Source: Meandrina meandrites (lineage: Eukaryota; Cnidaria; Anthozoa; Scleractinia; Meandrinidae). Taken from it: 64,000 bases of DNA. Shown here piece by piece: positions 11,227-22,815 of this stretch (position 1 is the stretch's first letter; every line of letters begins with the position of its first letter). The position numbers and the translations under genes were made by a program. Under the pieces are notes generated by a model that was not told the DNA's origin, made no database searches, and worked only from the letters and a program-made list of their open reading frames with translations. The stretch spans positions 37,773,637-37,837,636 of the forward strand of contig OY855905.1 of NCBI GenBank assembly GCA_963693305.1, in the 5' to 3' direction.

Positions 11227-12689
11227 TGATTTGTTGTCTTCAAGGATTAGATCTGGTGGTATTTTGTAGTTTGATTTTGCATTAGATAGCTAGAGGTTTG
11301 TTTATACTTGATTAATATGTAATGTGTAAATGTAACTCAGATAGCTAGCTGTAATTACATAGTATGCAAAGTAGTTATGTTTTTCTTAGCGTTAAAACTT
11401 GAAAGAACATCGAGTGCTTGAACTTTCAGACTTTTAGATAGTTGAAAAAAAATATAAAAATTGTGGTTCACCTTTAAATATAAAGAATGCTTTTCCAGTG
11501 TTCAGAATTGTAAAGTTTATAATAAATTGTTTTATTTTTTAATTTTCTTTTTTGGGTGAAAAATTTTAAAAGAAAATTTATCATTTATCATACGTTTCTG
11601 GTACAAAAAAATCTTAACAGCTAACTGTGTAACATGCCGCAGTTTCAGAAGCAGTATCCAGATCTTTACTGATTTTTAAAATGGGCAGGCACTCTTGACT
11701 CTCATTCTGGAACTAGCCTGTGAAGCTGCATGGAAATGAGGAATGGCAGTGGTGAAAGGGTTATACATAATGCATGATTTCAGCAAAAAATTATTTGTGG
11801 CATATGGAAACACAGCTCAAAACTGGCTCTGAGAGTGTTCTGTTATCTTTAGGACCATGATTCAGTGATTCCGGCTCACCTGAAAACCTTTGCAAAAAAC
11901 CAAAATAACAAAATCCATGTTGCTTAACTTCGGCAGGGGGTCAGCTCAGGTATTAAATTATATTGAGGAAAATTGGCCACTCACTTAAGCATGAATCAAT
12001 TAAGTGCTGGTAGACAATGCATCTCGGCTTAACAATCTTAGACACTGGTCTGTACCTGGGCAATTAGAACTATAACATAATCAGTCAATTGTTTTACCAC
12101 AGGAGGTAGAGGAGCAACAACTTATAAGGCACTTATGGGGATGTAAATAGTGTATTGGAAATTGCAGGTGAACCTGTAACAAGTAGAAGAAGATCTATGT
12201 AACAATAATGTAACTGTCTTGGAGGGTCAAAAATGAATTTGTGCCATATATCTTGAGTCCGGTCATGCAGTGCCCGGTCCTGGTCTAGCATCCTTTAAAT
12301 TTCTTTAGACACATTCCTGGCTCTTTTTATGGGTCCCCTCTCTCGTTCAAGGTTGTAAACTCAAAGTTATTTTTTCTGACATATCTCTTACAGACACGGA
12401 GCCTACCTTCCAGTGGGTGAGGTGGTGTGGGGGGGGGGGGGGGGGGGAGGTTACTCAAAAATATTTTTACAGAGAGACTCTGCACCAAGTATACCATTTT
12501 TGACAGAAAAGGTGACCCTTTCATAAAAAATGTAGCCCTTTTATACACCTGCAGTAGGAATACTGCATCTAAAATAAATAAAAATATTAATCACTTTATT
12601 TAAGTGTCAACTGTATTTAGCACTGGTCTGCTAATTGGGGACACTGTGTATTCCAGATCGAATTGGAATTTGGAAGTGTTAGTTTATAT
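11227..12689. other. intergenic, no gene recognised
   Basis: After the probable 3' UTR and AATAAA at 11521 there is AT-rich unique sequence with a G homopolymer at about 12430-12447. No supported exon or RNA gene was found. Confidence 0.6.
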
Positions 12690-12845
12690 GGAGGGAGGAA
12701 AACCGGAGAACCCAGAGAAAAACCCTCGGAGCAAGGACGAGAACCAACAACAAACTCAACCCACATATGATACCGGGCCAGAATCGAACCCGAGCCACAT
12801 TGGTGGGAGGCGAGCGCTCTCACCACTGCGCCACCCCTGCTCCCC
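12690..12845 (-). mobile_element. tRNA-derived SINE (reverse strand)
   Basis: Read on the minus strand, the element begins with a tRNA-like head. It has an A box TGGCGCAGTGG (12823-12833 on +) and a B box GGTTCGATTC (12781-12790). A body ending near the CTCCGGTTTTCCTCCCTCC stretch (about 12692-12710) follows. It is a different family from the SINE at 4.2 kb. Spacing of the two boxes, about 32 bases, fits polymerase III promoters. Confidence 0.8.
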
Positions 12846-13234
12846 TTAATCGTATCACTGTTATCTGTACATGTGGGTCTGATCAAGATATTTTAGCAGG
12901 CCTTTTAAATAAAGAAATTTTAAAATGCAAGCCTGATCGAACAGCTGTAAAAAGGTATATTTTACTTAGCCAAATATTTCGGATAGACAACACTATCAAC
13001 TGCTGATCCTGATCGACACAAAGTTCCAGCTACTTTTGGCTAATGTTTGTTGAAGTGGTCCTTGCATAGTTTACAAAGTCATTGGCCTTTCAAATGCCAG
13101 ATACAGTTGTCCCTACATTTTTCTCTGTTCCGATTCATGAGATCCATACCCTTTTACATACCTCCAGCCTGAAAAGGAACTCCTTTCGGATAGAGCCTCC
13201 CCCTATTATTAGGGAGTGTCCACTCCCAGGGACA

Positions 13235-13496
13235 TCAGGGGCATAGCTAGGGGGGTCCTGGAGTGCGTGACCCCCCCCCTATATGAGATAATTTTTTAGG
13301 TAAATAGCATACAAACCTTTTAATTCAGATGAAATGCATGAATTCAAAGAATCAATATGTCATAAATCTCTTCCAGTGCTAGATAGTTACATGCTCGATT
13401 TGTAGGACCGAACATTTGCAGTGGACCATGTAACTACCCTTGGTGTAACACAGTGCGAGTCCCCCTTTTTGGAAAATCCTAGCTACGTCCGTGGAC
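13235..13496. mobile_element. MITE-like element with AGCTAGG ends
   Basis: CATAGCTAGGGGGG near 13243 is mirrored by CCTAGCTACGTCC near 13480, giving inverted GGnnnTAGCTAGG-type ends about 240 bp apart. The borders are approximate and no clear target duplication was found. Confidence 0.4.
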
Positions 13497-13754
13497 AGTG
13501 TGCTGTAAAGAACCTCTGTTTTATGGCTGTATTCTCCTGTCTCCTAGCCTGTTCCTGAGGCGTTTGGTTAGTTTGGGAGAAGTGTGAAAAATTATGAGGG
13601 AAACATGAGGGAGGGTGGGTGTGGGGAGTAGGCACTGTTCATGATGCCTCCTCGAATTTTGCTCCCTAACTAACCGAATCCCTGGAACAGGTTACTTTAC
13701 TCCAAGCTGAGTAAATCAGTTGGACACATGACCATTTAAAGTCACACATAATAA

Positions 13755-13904
13755 CAGTGGCAGACACAGGGGAGGGGCCTGGGCCCGCACCTTATTTTTT
13801 CAGAAATAGCACATTTTCTTTTAAGTGCCAGAATTATCTTCGCAGAATTCAGCATTCATAGTCAAGCGGGCCCCTCCTTAGCTGAAGGTCTGGTTCTGCC
13901 ACTG
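13755..13904. mobile_element. CAGTGGC-ended repeat, copy 1
   Basis: This 150-bp non-coding element has inverted ends of CAGTGGCAGA type. Its interior (GGGCCTGGGCCC, then AGCACATTTTCTTTTAAGTG, then GCAGAATTCAGCATTCATAG) closely matches the element at 60900-61070 and a fragment at 37868-37926. It resembles hAT-like MITEs by end sequence, but the superfamily is not proven. Confidence 0.75.
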
Positions 13905-14779
13905 AATTATGTCAGTAAATCAAAACAGCAGGTTTAATATTTTAGCCTTTTTTTTTTTAGTTTTTTACTTGAGGCCATTGCATGAGTCAGCCAAATGGTG
14001 CTATCAAAATTAGTTTTTGCATAGTGTAGGTGAATATGTAATCTAGTTGGCCCTCAGGCTGTTCAACTAAGATAAATTGAGGGGTTTTCAACCAGCTATA
14101 GTGAGCTATAGTGGATATGAAAACCCCATCGACCCAGCTCAGCAAGTTGTTTAGTTTGGTTTTGCAAATGGAGTCTTTATCTACTAGATATTGGATTTCA
14201 TTGATGGATGATCGAGGTTATCCATTCATCAGAGACCATCAGACAACTGGCAATTCTTTGTCAGACAAGGAAGTCACATGCACACAGGGGCTTGGGAATT
14301 AGTGCGCCTTCGCTGAAATGCGTCAGCGGTTCGGTAAACTTTTCAAGATGGCTGCTCTCTGCAGCTCACTGGAGCTCACTGCCATCCAGAATGCAAACAA
14401 ATGCAAATTGGGCTCATCATGTATGCAGGGAGAAGGTATGGACGATGCTTATTTTAACAACATTTACCAATTCCTTAGAGCCCTGATAGATCACAAGTAC
14501 GTATGCACGTAACTTTGTTGTCTGGCGACTTCGTTTGCCAAGGGAAGGGATTGCGCCTACTTGCGTTGCGATGTCTTGAGTTGAGTACCTTCACCAAGAC
14601 CACATTTGCACCCAAGTCGACGGAGGCGTTTGACCACTCAATGCAAGTCCTGTTGTTTTTTGAGCACCTTTTGAACAGCAGTGTGTGCTAGCCAGCCTTT
14701 CAGCTTTTGACAATTTGCGCGCGCTAGTGTACTGCAACTTTATGTAAGCTTGTTTTTGTTCTCTCCACCCCCACCCCCA

Positions 14780-15380
14780 CTGTCTAAATGTTGAGCCCCC
14801 CCCCCCAACATATTTATCATCATCGACCATCATCGTCCTTCCTGCACCTCCAGATGGTGCATAAGGTTGCGTGTCAATTCCTTCCATCTTGCATGATCCT
14901 TCGCCGCACCTTCCAGCTCCTTGCACGAGCCAAAACCAAGCCTCCTCCTTTCGTCCTCCACATTCCGACGCCAAGTCGTTCTGGGCCTTCAAGTTCCTCT
15001 TTTTCTAGTTTTACCCTCAGGTGCCCCCGTCAGTCAAGGACACTTGCGTTGTTATTGCTCTCCATTTTCAAGACTTGACCTAACCACTTCCAGCGCCTAA
15101 GCTTGATCAACTCTGACACAGGTAGCATCTCAGCTTCTTTGAATAGCTCATGGTTCGAAATCTTCATTGGCCAATAAATTCTGAACGTTCGTCTGAAGCA
15201 TCCTCTCTGGAACTTGTCCAACCTACAAGCATCTTTCTCTGTCATTTTCCAGGCTTGGGCACCATATAAAAGAACGGCTAGAACATTACTCCTAAAGATC
15301 TCAAGTATTGCGGTCATTACACCTAGCCATGGTTTCGATACGTCCCGCAGATATGACCAGCAAAATCTGCGGGAATGCAC
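14780..15380 (-). mobile_element. decayed LINE retrotransposon 3' end
   Basis: The minus strand encodes a reverse-transcriptase C-terminal tail: VLLYGAQAWKMTEKD (in 15030-15380), then KISNHELFKEAEMLPVSEL and LRRWKWLGQVLKME. These are hallmarks of the post-RT region of non-LTR elements. Beyond about 15040 the reading continues only in shifted frames (RRTWRR/VEDERRR-like phrases), showing indels and stops. The 3' end reaches the short GAT/A-rich tail near 14810-14825, next to a homopolymer. The endonuclease and catalytic RT parts are absent, so it is a dead 5'-truncated copy. Confidence 0.8.
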
Positions 15381-15888
15381 CAGCCAGTTTACAGGTAAGC
15401 CACAAAAAAAGGAAAAGAGGAAAAAAAATCAAACTTTAAAATATATGCGGCACGTGAATGAGGAGACGTAAGTATATAAATTACTATGACCGAAAGGTTT
15501 ACAAATGTTAAGATGTCTGGATTAAAATTTCTTTAAATATGAGCGAAATGTTATAAAATATACACAATTTTTTACAAATAATCTGTATTTGCCCCCCGTC
15601 TTTGGGTACTTTTGTTTACGGTTGTACCGTTGTACCTCAGCTATCAGGTTAGGAGGGAGGATTTATGCGTCTGTTTGAGACAAGTGATATCTATCCTTTG
15701 TAAACTTTTCATTAATTATTTCATCAGCGTGTGAGCTCAAACTGCCAGCTCCTTCCCTTCATGAGAAATTGTGGTGTGACCAGCTCAACGGTGAAATAAT
15801 GCGCTATTAGTGAAAGGCTTACATTCTCTTAGATTAGCATTCAGAACTGAATGTGACTAGTTAAAATTTCAGGTCCAGGAAACGTTCT

Positions 15889-16235
15889 TAAAGGGGCTCT
15901 GTCACGGGGATTTTGCAGATTTGTGGTCTAAACTGTTCTGAAATTAGTGGTAGGCGGCTTAACTCATGAAAATCATTACCTTTGAACATCTAAAGGAAGA
16001 TATAACCTTAATATGTGGATAGAAATCTGACTACGGCTATAAATATCGATTTTTTTCAAGTTGTAATCCATTTCCATCGTAGCCATCTACAGCTAAAGAT
16101 ACTTGTTAACACTTTCAGTGCTCTAATATAGCAATTCTTAATAAAAATGGACCATTATTTTTAGGTTTCCTACACCACAAATATATATTTTGGCGGTTCA
16201 AAAATCTGTTAAAATCTGTGACAAAGCCCCTTTAA
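15889..16235. mobile_element. TTAA-flanked MITE
   Basis: TTAA at 15889-15892 and 16232-16235 bounds a 339-bp element. Its ends are AGGGGCTCTGTCAC (left) and AGGGGCTTTGTCAC (right, inverted), matching at 13 of 14 bases. The interior is AT-rich and non-coding. Confidence 0.8.
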
Positions 16236-16913
16236 AGGGTACAATGTATAGTATATGTTATATTTAACACGTTTGTTTTTGCGTTGTCACATGCCTCTTT
16301 TGAACTCGATTTTCAGTTAAAGCTATTTTTAGCTCTCCCCGGTCATTAAAATATCAAAGATACAATTTTACGATCTCGGGTAATATTCATATGTTTACAG
16401 CTATCAGTCAAACGCTATTCACACAACCATTACATACACACATACGCGTTGCCTTGAAAGGGAAAATTATTCTTGATTTTTGGCTTAAAAATAGAGAAAA
16501 ATGATATGTTTTAGACAGTTACCTTTTATAGTGTCTACTAAAACAATTAGACAACGAACCCGAGCTTTCTATCAGCGTTGTCGTAGTCTAATTGTCTGAT
16601 ATAAGCTTAAAAATTGATGTCTGTTATATACGTTTGACATGGATTCCACTTTGCACAACTGAATTTACTGTAGCTACCTATGTTAATTATACTATTATGC
16701 ACTTTCTAAACTATCTTGATCTATTTTGCAGCATATAAATAAACTATTATTTATGTACATTGTTTGATTTTGATTGGCTTCAAACAAACCGTTAATTAGT
16801 ACAACTATAGCGTTTTCTTGTGGCATCATATCTATAAATAATATCATGTTCAACCAAATCGAATAACTGTAAACTGTTGCAAAGCCTTATTTTAGTAACA
16901 AACAATTAGAAAA

Positions 16914-18068
16914 TTATTTCTTTAAGGACGGAAAATAGGAGAAGCTAAAAGGCCTTGAAACACTCGTGTTAAACATAGACTCTTTGTACATCTTTTTCAT
17001 CGCCATATCCCTTGCCATCTTTTTTAACTTGTTCATTTCTCTTTCTCTTCGTTCTCTCTCCCGTCTCTCCTTCTCAAGCCTTTCCTTCTCTGCCCTTTCT
17101 CGTTCTTTCCGCTCCATCTCGGCCAAGCATTCCTTCCGAACTTTCTTGATTTCGCCGTCTACAAGCTGCGCGGCTCTTCTCTTCGCTTTGATTTGATCTT
17201 CGTGTAGTTGTGCACGGAACTTGTTCTCGGATTCTTCTTTTCCTCTAAGAGCGTGCGTCAGGTCAATTGCGGCTTCTGTTAATCCTAACGAGTGAAGCTC
17301 AACAATAATCTTCTGCACCTCCTCAGCTCTTTCGAGCCTTTTCACCTCGTGTTGTAAAAGGTTTGCCACCTTGGCCTTGCCGTTCACTGTGGTTAACGCT
17401 GCAGCCAGGCTGTGTTTTCTTCGCGCCCGAGCACGGTCCAAGTCGGACTGAATCTTTCGGAGCGAAGCGAGTTCTTCAGAATGCGCTCTGCTTTTCTCGT
17501 GCTCACCGTACTTTCCTTTCGCTTCCTTTTTGCGCTGTGCTCGCTCTTGAATAATTATCGCTTGCTGCATCTCTGCTCGTTCTTCCAGCCTGTCAATGGA
17601 AACTTTCTCAGCTTCGATGCGGGAAGCGATAAGTTGCGATCTTGCTTCGTCGATTACTGTTTTAAATTTCCTGCGCGTGTCATTCTTTTTCGCGTTGGCC
17701 TCCAGTCGTATCCTCCTGAGTTCTTTCTTTAACGCTTCTTTTGCCCTTTGGCGAATTTCTTTTTCTGAAGTTATGGAAAGCTGTTTATCATTCTCCTCTT
17801 TGTCGTTTTGTTTACGTTCATTTTCGCCACCCTCTTCCTGCTCGTTCTCGTCTCCATCTTCTTCGTCCTCTTCTTGAAGCACCATGTCCTCTAGATCACT
17901 GTCCATGTCAGGACTCAGTGAACTGGCACTTGTTCTTAGAGAAAACGTTTCTGATCCAGTGAGACTTCTCCTTTTTGTCCCTTCAATTTTTGGTAGAACA
18001 ATGCGTACATTGTTGTTGAAACCTGCGGCCGTGTCTCTTTTAAGCTCCACTTTGTCTTTACGTTCCAT
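16914..18068 (-). CDS. coiled-coil protein with FSYFP tail motif, copy 2 (intronless)
   Basis: A 384-aa single-exon frame starts at 18068. Residues 55-95 are an acidic Glu/Asp run. Residues 100-200 are a basic helical region. LRKIQSDLDRARARRK (203-218) is shared residue for residue with copy 3. Residues 241-275 (EVKRLERAEEVQKIIVEL...) are the short helical domain common to the family. Residues 280-360 are a Glu/Arg/Lys coiled coil. SRPFSFSYFP (371-380) sits four residues from the C-terminus. It pairs most closely with copy 3, its immediate neighbour on the same strand, so the two probably come from a tandem duplication. The family is not recognised and no enzymatic motif is visible. Confidence 0.82.
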   Translation of the reverse strand: MERKDKVELKRDTAAGFNNNVRIVLPKIEGTKRRSLTGSETFSLRTSASSLSPDMDSDLEDMVLQEEDEEDGDENEQEEGGENERKQNDKEENDKQLSITSEKEIRQRAKEALKKELRRIRLEANAKKNDTRRKFKTVIDEARSQLIASRIEAEKVSIDRLEERAEMQQAIIIQERAQRKKEAKGKYGEHEKSRAHSEELASLRKIQSDLDRARARRKHSLAAALTTVNGKAKVANLLQHEVKRLERAEEVQKIIVELHSLGLTEAAIDLTHALRGKEESENKFRAQLHEDQIKAKRRAAQLVDGEIKKVRKECLAEMERKERERAEKERLEKERRERERREREMNKLKKMARDMAMKKMYKESMFNTSVSRPFSFSYFPSLKK

Positions 18069-19345
18069 GTTTACGGAATAAAACCGCGTTGAGTTTGTTT
18101 GAACTTTTTTTTCGTTTCTTAACGCTAAAAAAGCATCTCAAGGTACTGCTCGAAAAATGTTTTTGTTCCTGTTTTAACTCAACAGAACTAAGAGCCCTAA
18201 GAGTTTTCTTCCTTTTTATCGTGTTTTAATCTTGTCACTTTTCTCCTCTCCTAGTTTCACTAGTAACCATCAACATTGAACCAAAATTGATGGGATCAGC
18301 TTGGCTTCAGCCAATAGCGAAATTTCATTTGTTTGCTGGTAACACGCCAAAGTGATCGCAGCTATAAAACAAAAAAGGTGTCAAATGTGATAACTGAAAT
18401 AATAGTCACAGATTACTAGAGGCTGCTGAGAAAGATAACGAGTTTCTAGGATTGCATTTTAAATGGTCTCTCTTGGATAGAAAAATAAGAGGTGATCACA
18501 GTTCTTATAATTGTTAAAATAGTTTCTTATTTTGTAACTTAAACCTCACTACAAATAATGTAATAGTGATGATAGTAATCTGTAACGAGAGGCTACATCT
18601 AGATACGCTTATCTACACATACACAATAATTTGGCTCATCTTGGTCTATTATTACTTATTGATGAAACTATCAAGGGCAAGAAATGTCGGGAACCTGTCA
18701 TTAAAAGTGTACCACAATGTGAGTTGTCCTGTGTTTTTTTAACCAATCAAGCGGCCCATCTTGTGATAAGATGGGTTTCTAGAAAACGCGCGGTGTTACT
18801 GGCTTCCATGTTACTGTAAACAGATTTATACTGAAATTCACGTTAAATTTATTGCTTGAATTTTATGGGTTGCGTTTGAGAGAACGTTAAAGCCTGTTTC
18901 TCAGTCAGGTTCACTTGACACAGGTTTAAGTTCACTCTCAAACTAAATGTCGTCTTTATAGCAGGCTGTGTAATTGCGAATGTTCGTGTCCTATCGCTAT
19001 TTTGCTTCTTGGCTAACCAGACAATCAAAACATTTTAGTTGTTAGAAAACTACTACTATTTTAATTAAATTTTTGAACCATTCTTAGACGTCAATTTTTA
19101 AACCACAAGAGATAACAACGATATAACCCTCTTAGGTCTCGGCACGCGGAGTGGTAACAGTTAATTACACTTTGTAACTATGGCGAGCTGGTAGTTACAA
19201 TATAACAATCCGCCCTTCCAGGTGTTGATCTAATTGTTACTTTAGTAAACTGTGGTTATGAAAACTCTGCAGGTTACAAGTCTGCAGATCATTAGGGTGT
19301 TTGTTTATGTTGTAGCAGACATCCATGGGAAATCGTGAAACTGAA
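18069..19345. other. intergenic between tandem paralogs
   Basis: This holds the promoter of copy 2 and the 3' end of copy 3. No repeat, RNA gene or coding exon was identified; the ORF at 18631-18819 has no support. Confidence 0.5.
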
Positions 19346-20539
19346 CTATTTGCGTATTGGAGGAGGAAAAAAAGAAAATGTATGCGATCTTGAGATCCGT
19401 GAATTTAACAGAGTTTGATCAAAGCTTCGTCTCAACGCCTGATTGTGAGCTTTACGCGCCAGAGCGGCCATCACTCGCGCGCGTCTTTCCCTCTCCTCCC
19501 TGGCTTTTCTCTCTTTCTCTAGCCGTTCCATCTCACTGATCCTCTCCTTGCGCAATTTTTGCATCTCTTCTTCTTTTTTCTTTAAAGCTTCGATCCGCGC
19601 TTTACTCCTTTCTTCCTTTAATTGGATACGTAATGAAAAGTCCGCCTGCTCTTTTGATTGCATGGATAGGCGTAGGGAGTTAGCTTGCTCGTTTAACCCA
19701 AGATCGTCCAAGTCTTGAATCAGGTGCTGAATTTCATCGATTCTCTCAAGTTTGCGTACCTCCGTTTGCATTAATTGTTTTATTTTTCCTTTCTTCTTTA
19801 GATTGAGTAATGAGACAAGTCCGGACGAAGTCTTTCGTCTTGCCCGAGCTCTGTCTAAATCTGATTGGATTTTTCGCAAAGTAGCCATTTCTTCCAATTG
19901 TTCTCGGACCCATTTATTTCCTGCGCCAAAGTTGTGATTAATATTGACCTTCTGGTCTTTCTCATTTAGGATTTGCCACTTTCTCAAAGACCTTTTCTTC
20001 ATTATTTCGCTCTGTTTTAGTTCTGCTCTCTCTTCTAATTTGTTAACAGCCAGCTTCTCAGCGTTAACCCGGGCTTCTACCAGTGTTTCACGAGCGTTCT
20101 CTATTACTTTTGTGAGCTTTCTTTTTATCTTCAACTCTTTAGCCTTAGCATCTTGCCAAATCTTTTTGAAATCTTCCCTGAACTTTTCCTGAACTCGATG
20201 TTCAATCTCTTGTATATCTTTCACAGAGAGTACGTAGTCTTCCGCTTTTGTACCAGAGGATAGTTTTTCATCACTCCGAAATTCATCGAAATCTTCCAAA
20301 GAGAATTCGGAGGTTGAAATGCTTTTCTCGTCTTCGTGACTGTAGCTATTCGAAACAGGAGACAAGCTCTCTGAGTCGCCATAAGCGGAATCGATACTTG
20401 GCAGGCCAAAGCTGCTTGTTTTCCGTGAATTTGCTCGACAAATTTCCTTGTCTGGAGTTTCCCCATCTTCAAATACATTTCTTCTCTCACTTGCATTATA
20501 AATGTCCGCCAGTAGCGGCCGACTGCGCGTAAGCGACAT
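19346..20539 (-). CDS. coiled-coil protein with FSYFP tail motif, copy 3 (intronless)
   Basis: A 397-aa single-exon frame starts at the ATG at 20539. Residues 40-100 are Ser/Asp/Glu-rich. Residues 105-190 are a basic helix with ENARETLVEARVNAEKLA, similar to DEARSQLIASRIEAEKVS in copy 2. The invariant LRKIQSDLDRARARRK is at 221-236. The helical domain VRKLERIDEIQHLIQDLDDL is at 261-280. Residues 300-370 are a coiled coil. The C-terminus carries SRSHTFSFFP (383-392) plus five residues. The aromatic motif is slightly changed (HTFSFFP instead of FxFSYFP). The conserved segment order across copies argues that this is a real family under constraint. Function unknown. Confidence 0.82.
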   Translation of the reverse strand: MSLTRSRPLLADIYNASERRNVFEDGETPDKEICRANSRKTSSFGLPSIDSAYGDSESLSPVSNSYSHEDEKSISTSEFSLEDFDEFRSDEKLSSGTKAEDYVLSVKDIQEIEHRVQEKFREDFKKIWQDAKAKELKIKRKLTKVIENARETLVEARVNAEKLAVNKLEERAELKQSEIMKKRSLRKWQILNEKDQKVNINHNFGAGNKWVREQLEEMATLRKIQSDLDRARARRKTSSGLVSLLNLKKKGKIKQLMQTEVRKLERIDEIQHLIQDLDDLGLNEQANSLRLSMQSKEQADFSLRIQLKEERSKARIEALKKKEEEMQKLRKERISEMERLEKERKAREERERRARVMAALARKAHNQALRRSFDQTLLNSRISRSHTFSFFPPPIRK

Positions 20540-22507
20540 CTAGCTCTTTCTCTTCATAAAAGAAGTAATAATTGATCGTCAATTTTCTTCATCGAGCTTT
20601 ACGAACGTGGGATGAAAATAATTGTCAGTACCTAATTAGATGTGGTAATTATTTTATACGCCTTATGGAGATCGCGCACGACATGGGATTATTAAGTTAT
20701 AACCGCAAGAATCATGAAATCCAGTTAATTTTCTGCGATAGGAAATGGTTGTTTTAGATACACCACACTCGGATTTTGTGTCATGCCACAAGCTTTTTGT
20801 GATTTTCGCACTATACGGTGGATTTTCCGCCTACGGAACTATTTGTTGATCTTTAATCTTCCTCAGAATCATTGTAATCCATCTTTCAAGTGTGCCCAGA
20901 AACTCATCAGTAAAGCTAAACCGTTGCCATGTGTATTGCAAAAAAAGTTTGTAATGTTTACAGCAACGTTTGTCTCTCAGTGGTTCCCACTGAAACGGTC
21001 TTGTCAGGTTTTTTCAGCCATGTTTACTTAAGACAACAAAGAACCTCATATCTTAATAATAAAACGGTGAACGATTCGCTAACTTGAAGTACTTATATAG
21101 AGACAAGATGAAATACAATAAAATCAATCGGGGTATTCAAATACTATACGGAAATCAGTTATTAAGACAGTTTGAATAAGAGAAATGGTGCAGAATGCCC
21201 TACTTAGATTATATGAATCTTCCCGTCTTTGTCGTCTTATTCGAGAAATTGATTTAATACAGATTTAGTGATTATTTTCTATGAGTTGATTTTAGCGCAG
21301 TAGAATTCCTCGTGACAGGTCATTAGCGCAGGTGATACTGGCAACAGGAAAACCCACAACAGCACAGACAAAGGCTCAAGCGTTTAATGATCATTCCACT
21401 AATATAGAACCTGCACTGAGATTTTTGTCAAACTTTGCCTATTGGTTGCACCTTGCTTATACCCAGAAATTCCTTTTAATCAGATATCGTTATGATTGTA
21501 AACATGATTGCTTGCTTAATTTACTTTTCTGATGATTGTTTCTCATTCTACACTGGGTATTGGTCTATATTTATTATACAGAAAGAATGTTATTGCTCAG
21601 TTCAAAACAAGTGGACATATGATAGGTCACCATACTCGTTTACGAGAAAATGACGATCTACTTCTCTTGTGCATAAAGAAAAAGTCGCCATTTTTTAATG
21701 CGCGTAAAATTCAATAGGAAAAAAAACACAGCGCCAAATAGACTACTTCCACAAGAGAGAGTGTTTCGTATATTGATAGCATTCTATTTTGACGCCCATC
21801 TGATCCATCAGTTATTAAATAAAATTTGAATTTTTCCTTCTTTGTTTCAAATCCACTCAACCTTCGTTCTTTTTTCCTTCCTCGTAAAAATCTTGAAAAT
21901 CATTAAACAATTCTTAAAATTTTCTTAGTCCTATGACGGCATTTGTAGATTGCGCGAAACCTCAAATTTAAGTGAGTTTAACGAGAGAAAGGTGTTATAA
22001 GACATATTGCAAACACAGCATCCAGTTATTGCACCGCATTGAAGCGACAATCCACCTTACAATGGGAAAATTGTATGACTTGAATATCTTTGTTATGCGG
22101 AATTTTTTATTTCTCCCGTTTAATTTTTGTACAGAAATATTTGATAAGGTAAAATACGAGCAGTGTAAGAAATGTCTGCTTGTCTTTTCATGCTTTTTTC
22201 TATTTTCTTTTTGATTGAATACCATTTATTACAAAGAACTGTGAGAAAATGGAGAACCCTTATCTTGAATGCATCGTGCAAAAATAAATATCTGGAGTAA
22301 ATCAGTTGTTGCAGAGTAATCTATTTGGCGCTGTGTACTTTTTCGTCCGCGTCTGCTCCAGTTGTTTGTTTTCCCGCGCTTTTCACAAGTCGCATGTTTT
22401 CATCATGTCATTGGTTACCCGTTTTCCGCGGTTGCATGTTTTTACTACGAGTCCTGATTGGCTAACTGTAATGTTTCCGGGAGTACTGATTGGCTCCTTG
22501 TTTCACC
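20540..22507. other. intergenic, no gene recognised
   Basis: AT-rich sequence between copies 3 and 4. Several 60-86 aa ORFs occur but none has family resemblance, compositional support or splice partners. Confidence 0.5.
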
Positions 22508-22777
22508 TTAAGGCGGGGGTACACCCGATTCTGAGTGAAATTTTAAGAGGTTTAAAGAAGGGATAGAAGAATGAAAATTGTTTTTGGAACACCACCAGAC
22601 AGTTGACCCCCAGGCAAAATTCACCCGAAAATTTACAAAAAACCGCTAAACATAGCTTTGTAAAATTTGCATAGGGTTTTTGGATGGCTTAAAACGCGAA
22701 CGAGATATTCGCATTAAACCGAAAACCCAAGTTTATCGGCGGAAAAACGGGATTCGGCATGTGTACCCCCGCCTTAA
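22508..22777. mobile_element. TTAA-flanked MITE with perfect 13-bp ends
   Basis: TTAA at 22508-22511 and 22774-22777 bounds a 262-bp element. Its inverted ends GGCGGGGGTACAC (22512-22524 and 22761-22773) are identical, and the symmetry extends to CTTAAGGCGGGGGTACAC with the target site. It lies just past the 3' end of coiled-coil copy 4. Confidence 0.88.
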
Positions 22778-22815
22778 GAATGTTTTTGGTTCAGTCCTGG
22801 TTTCCCTAATCATTT

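Noticed and set aside
14788..15078. 96-codon plus-strand ORF
   Set aside because: Antisense to the decayed LINE tail; no independent support.
19752..20192. Plus-strand hydrophobic ORFs opposite coiled-coil copy 3
   Set aside because: Same antisense effect as for copy 1; the coding signal is on the minus strand.
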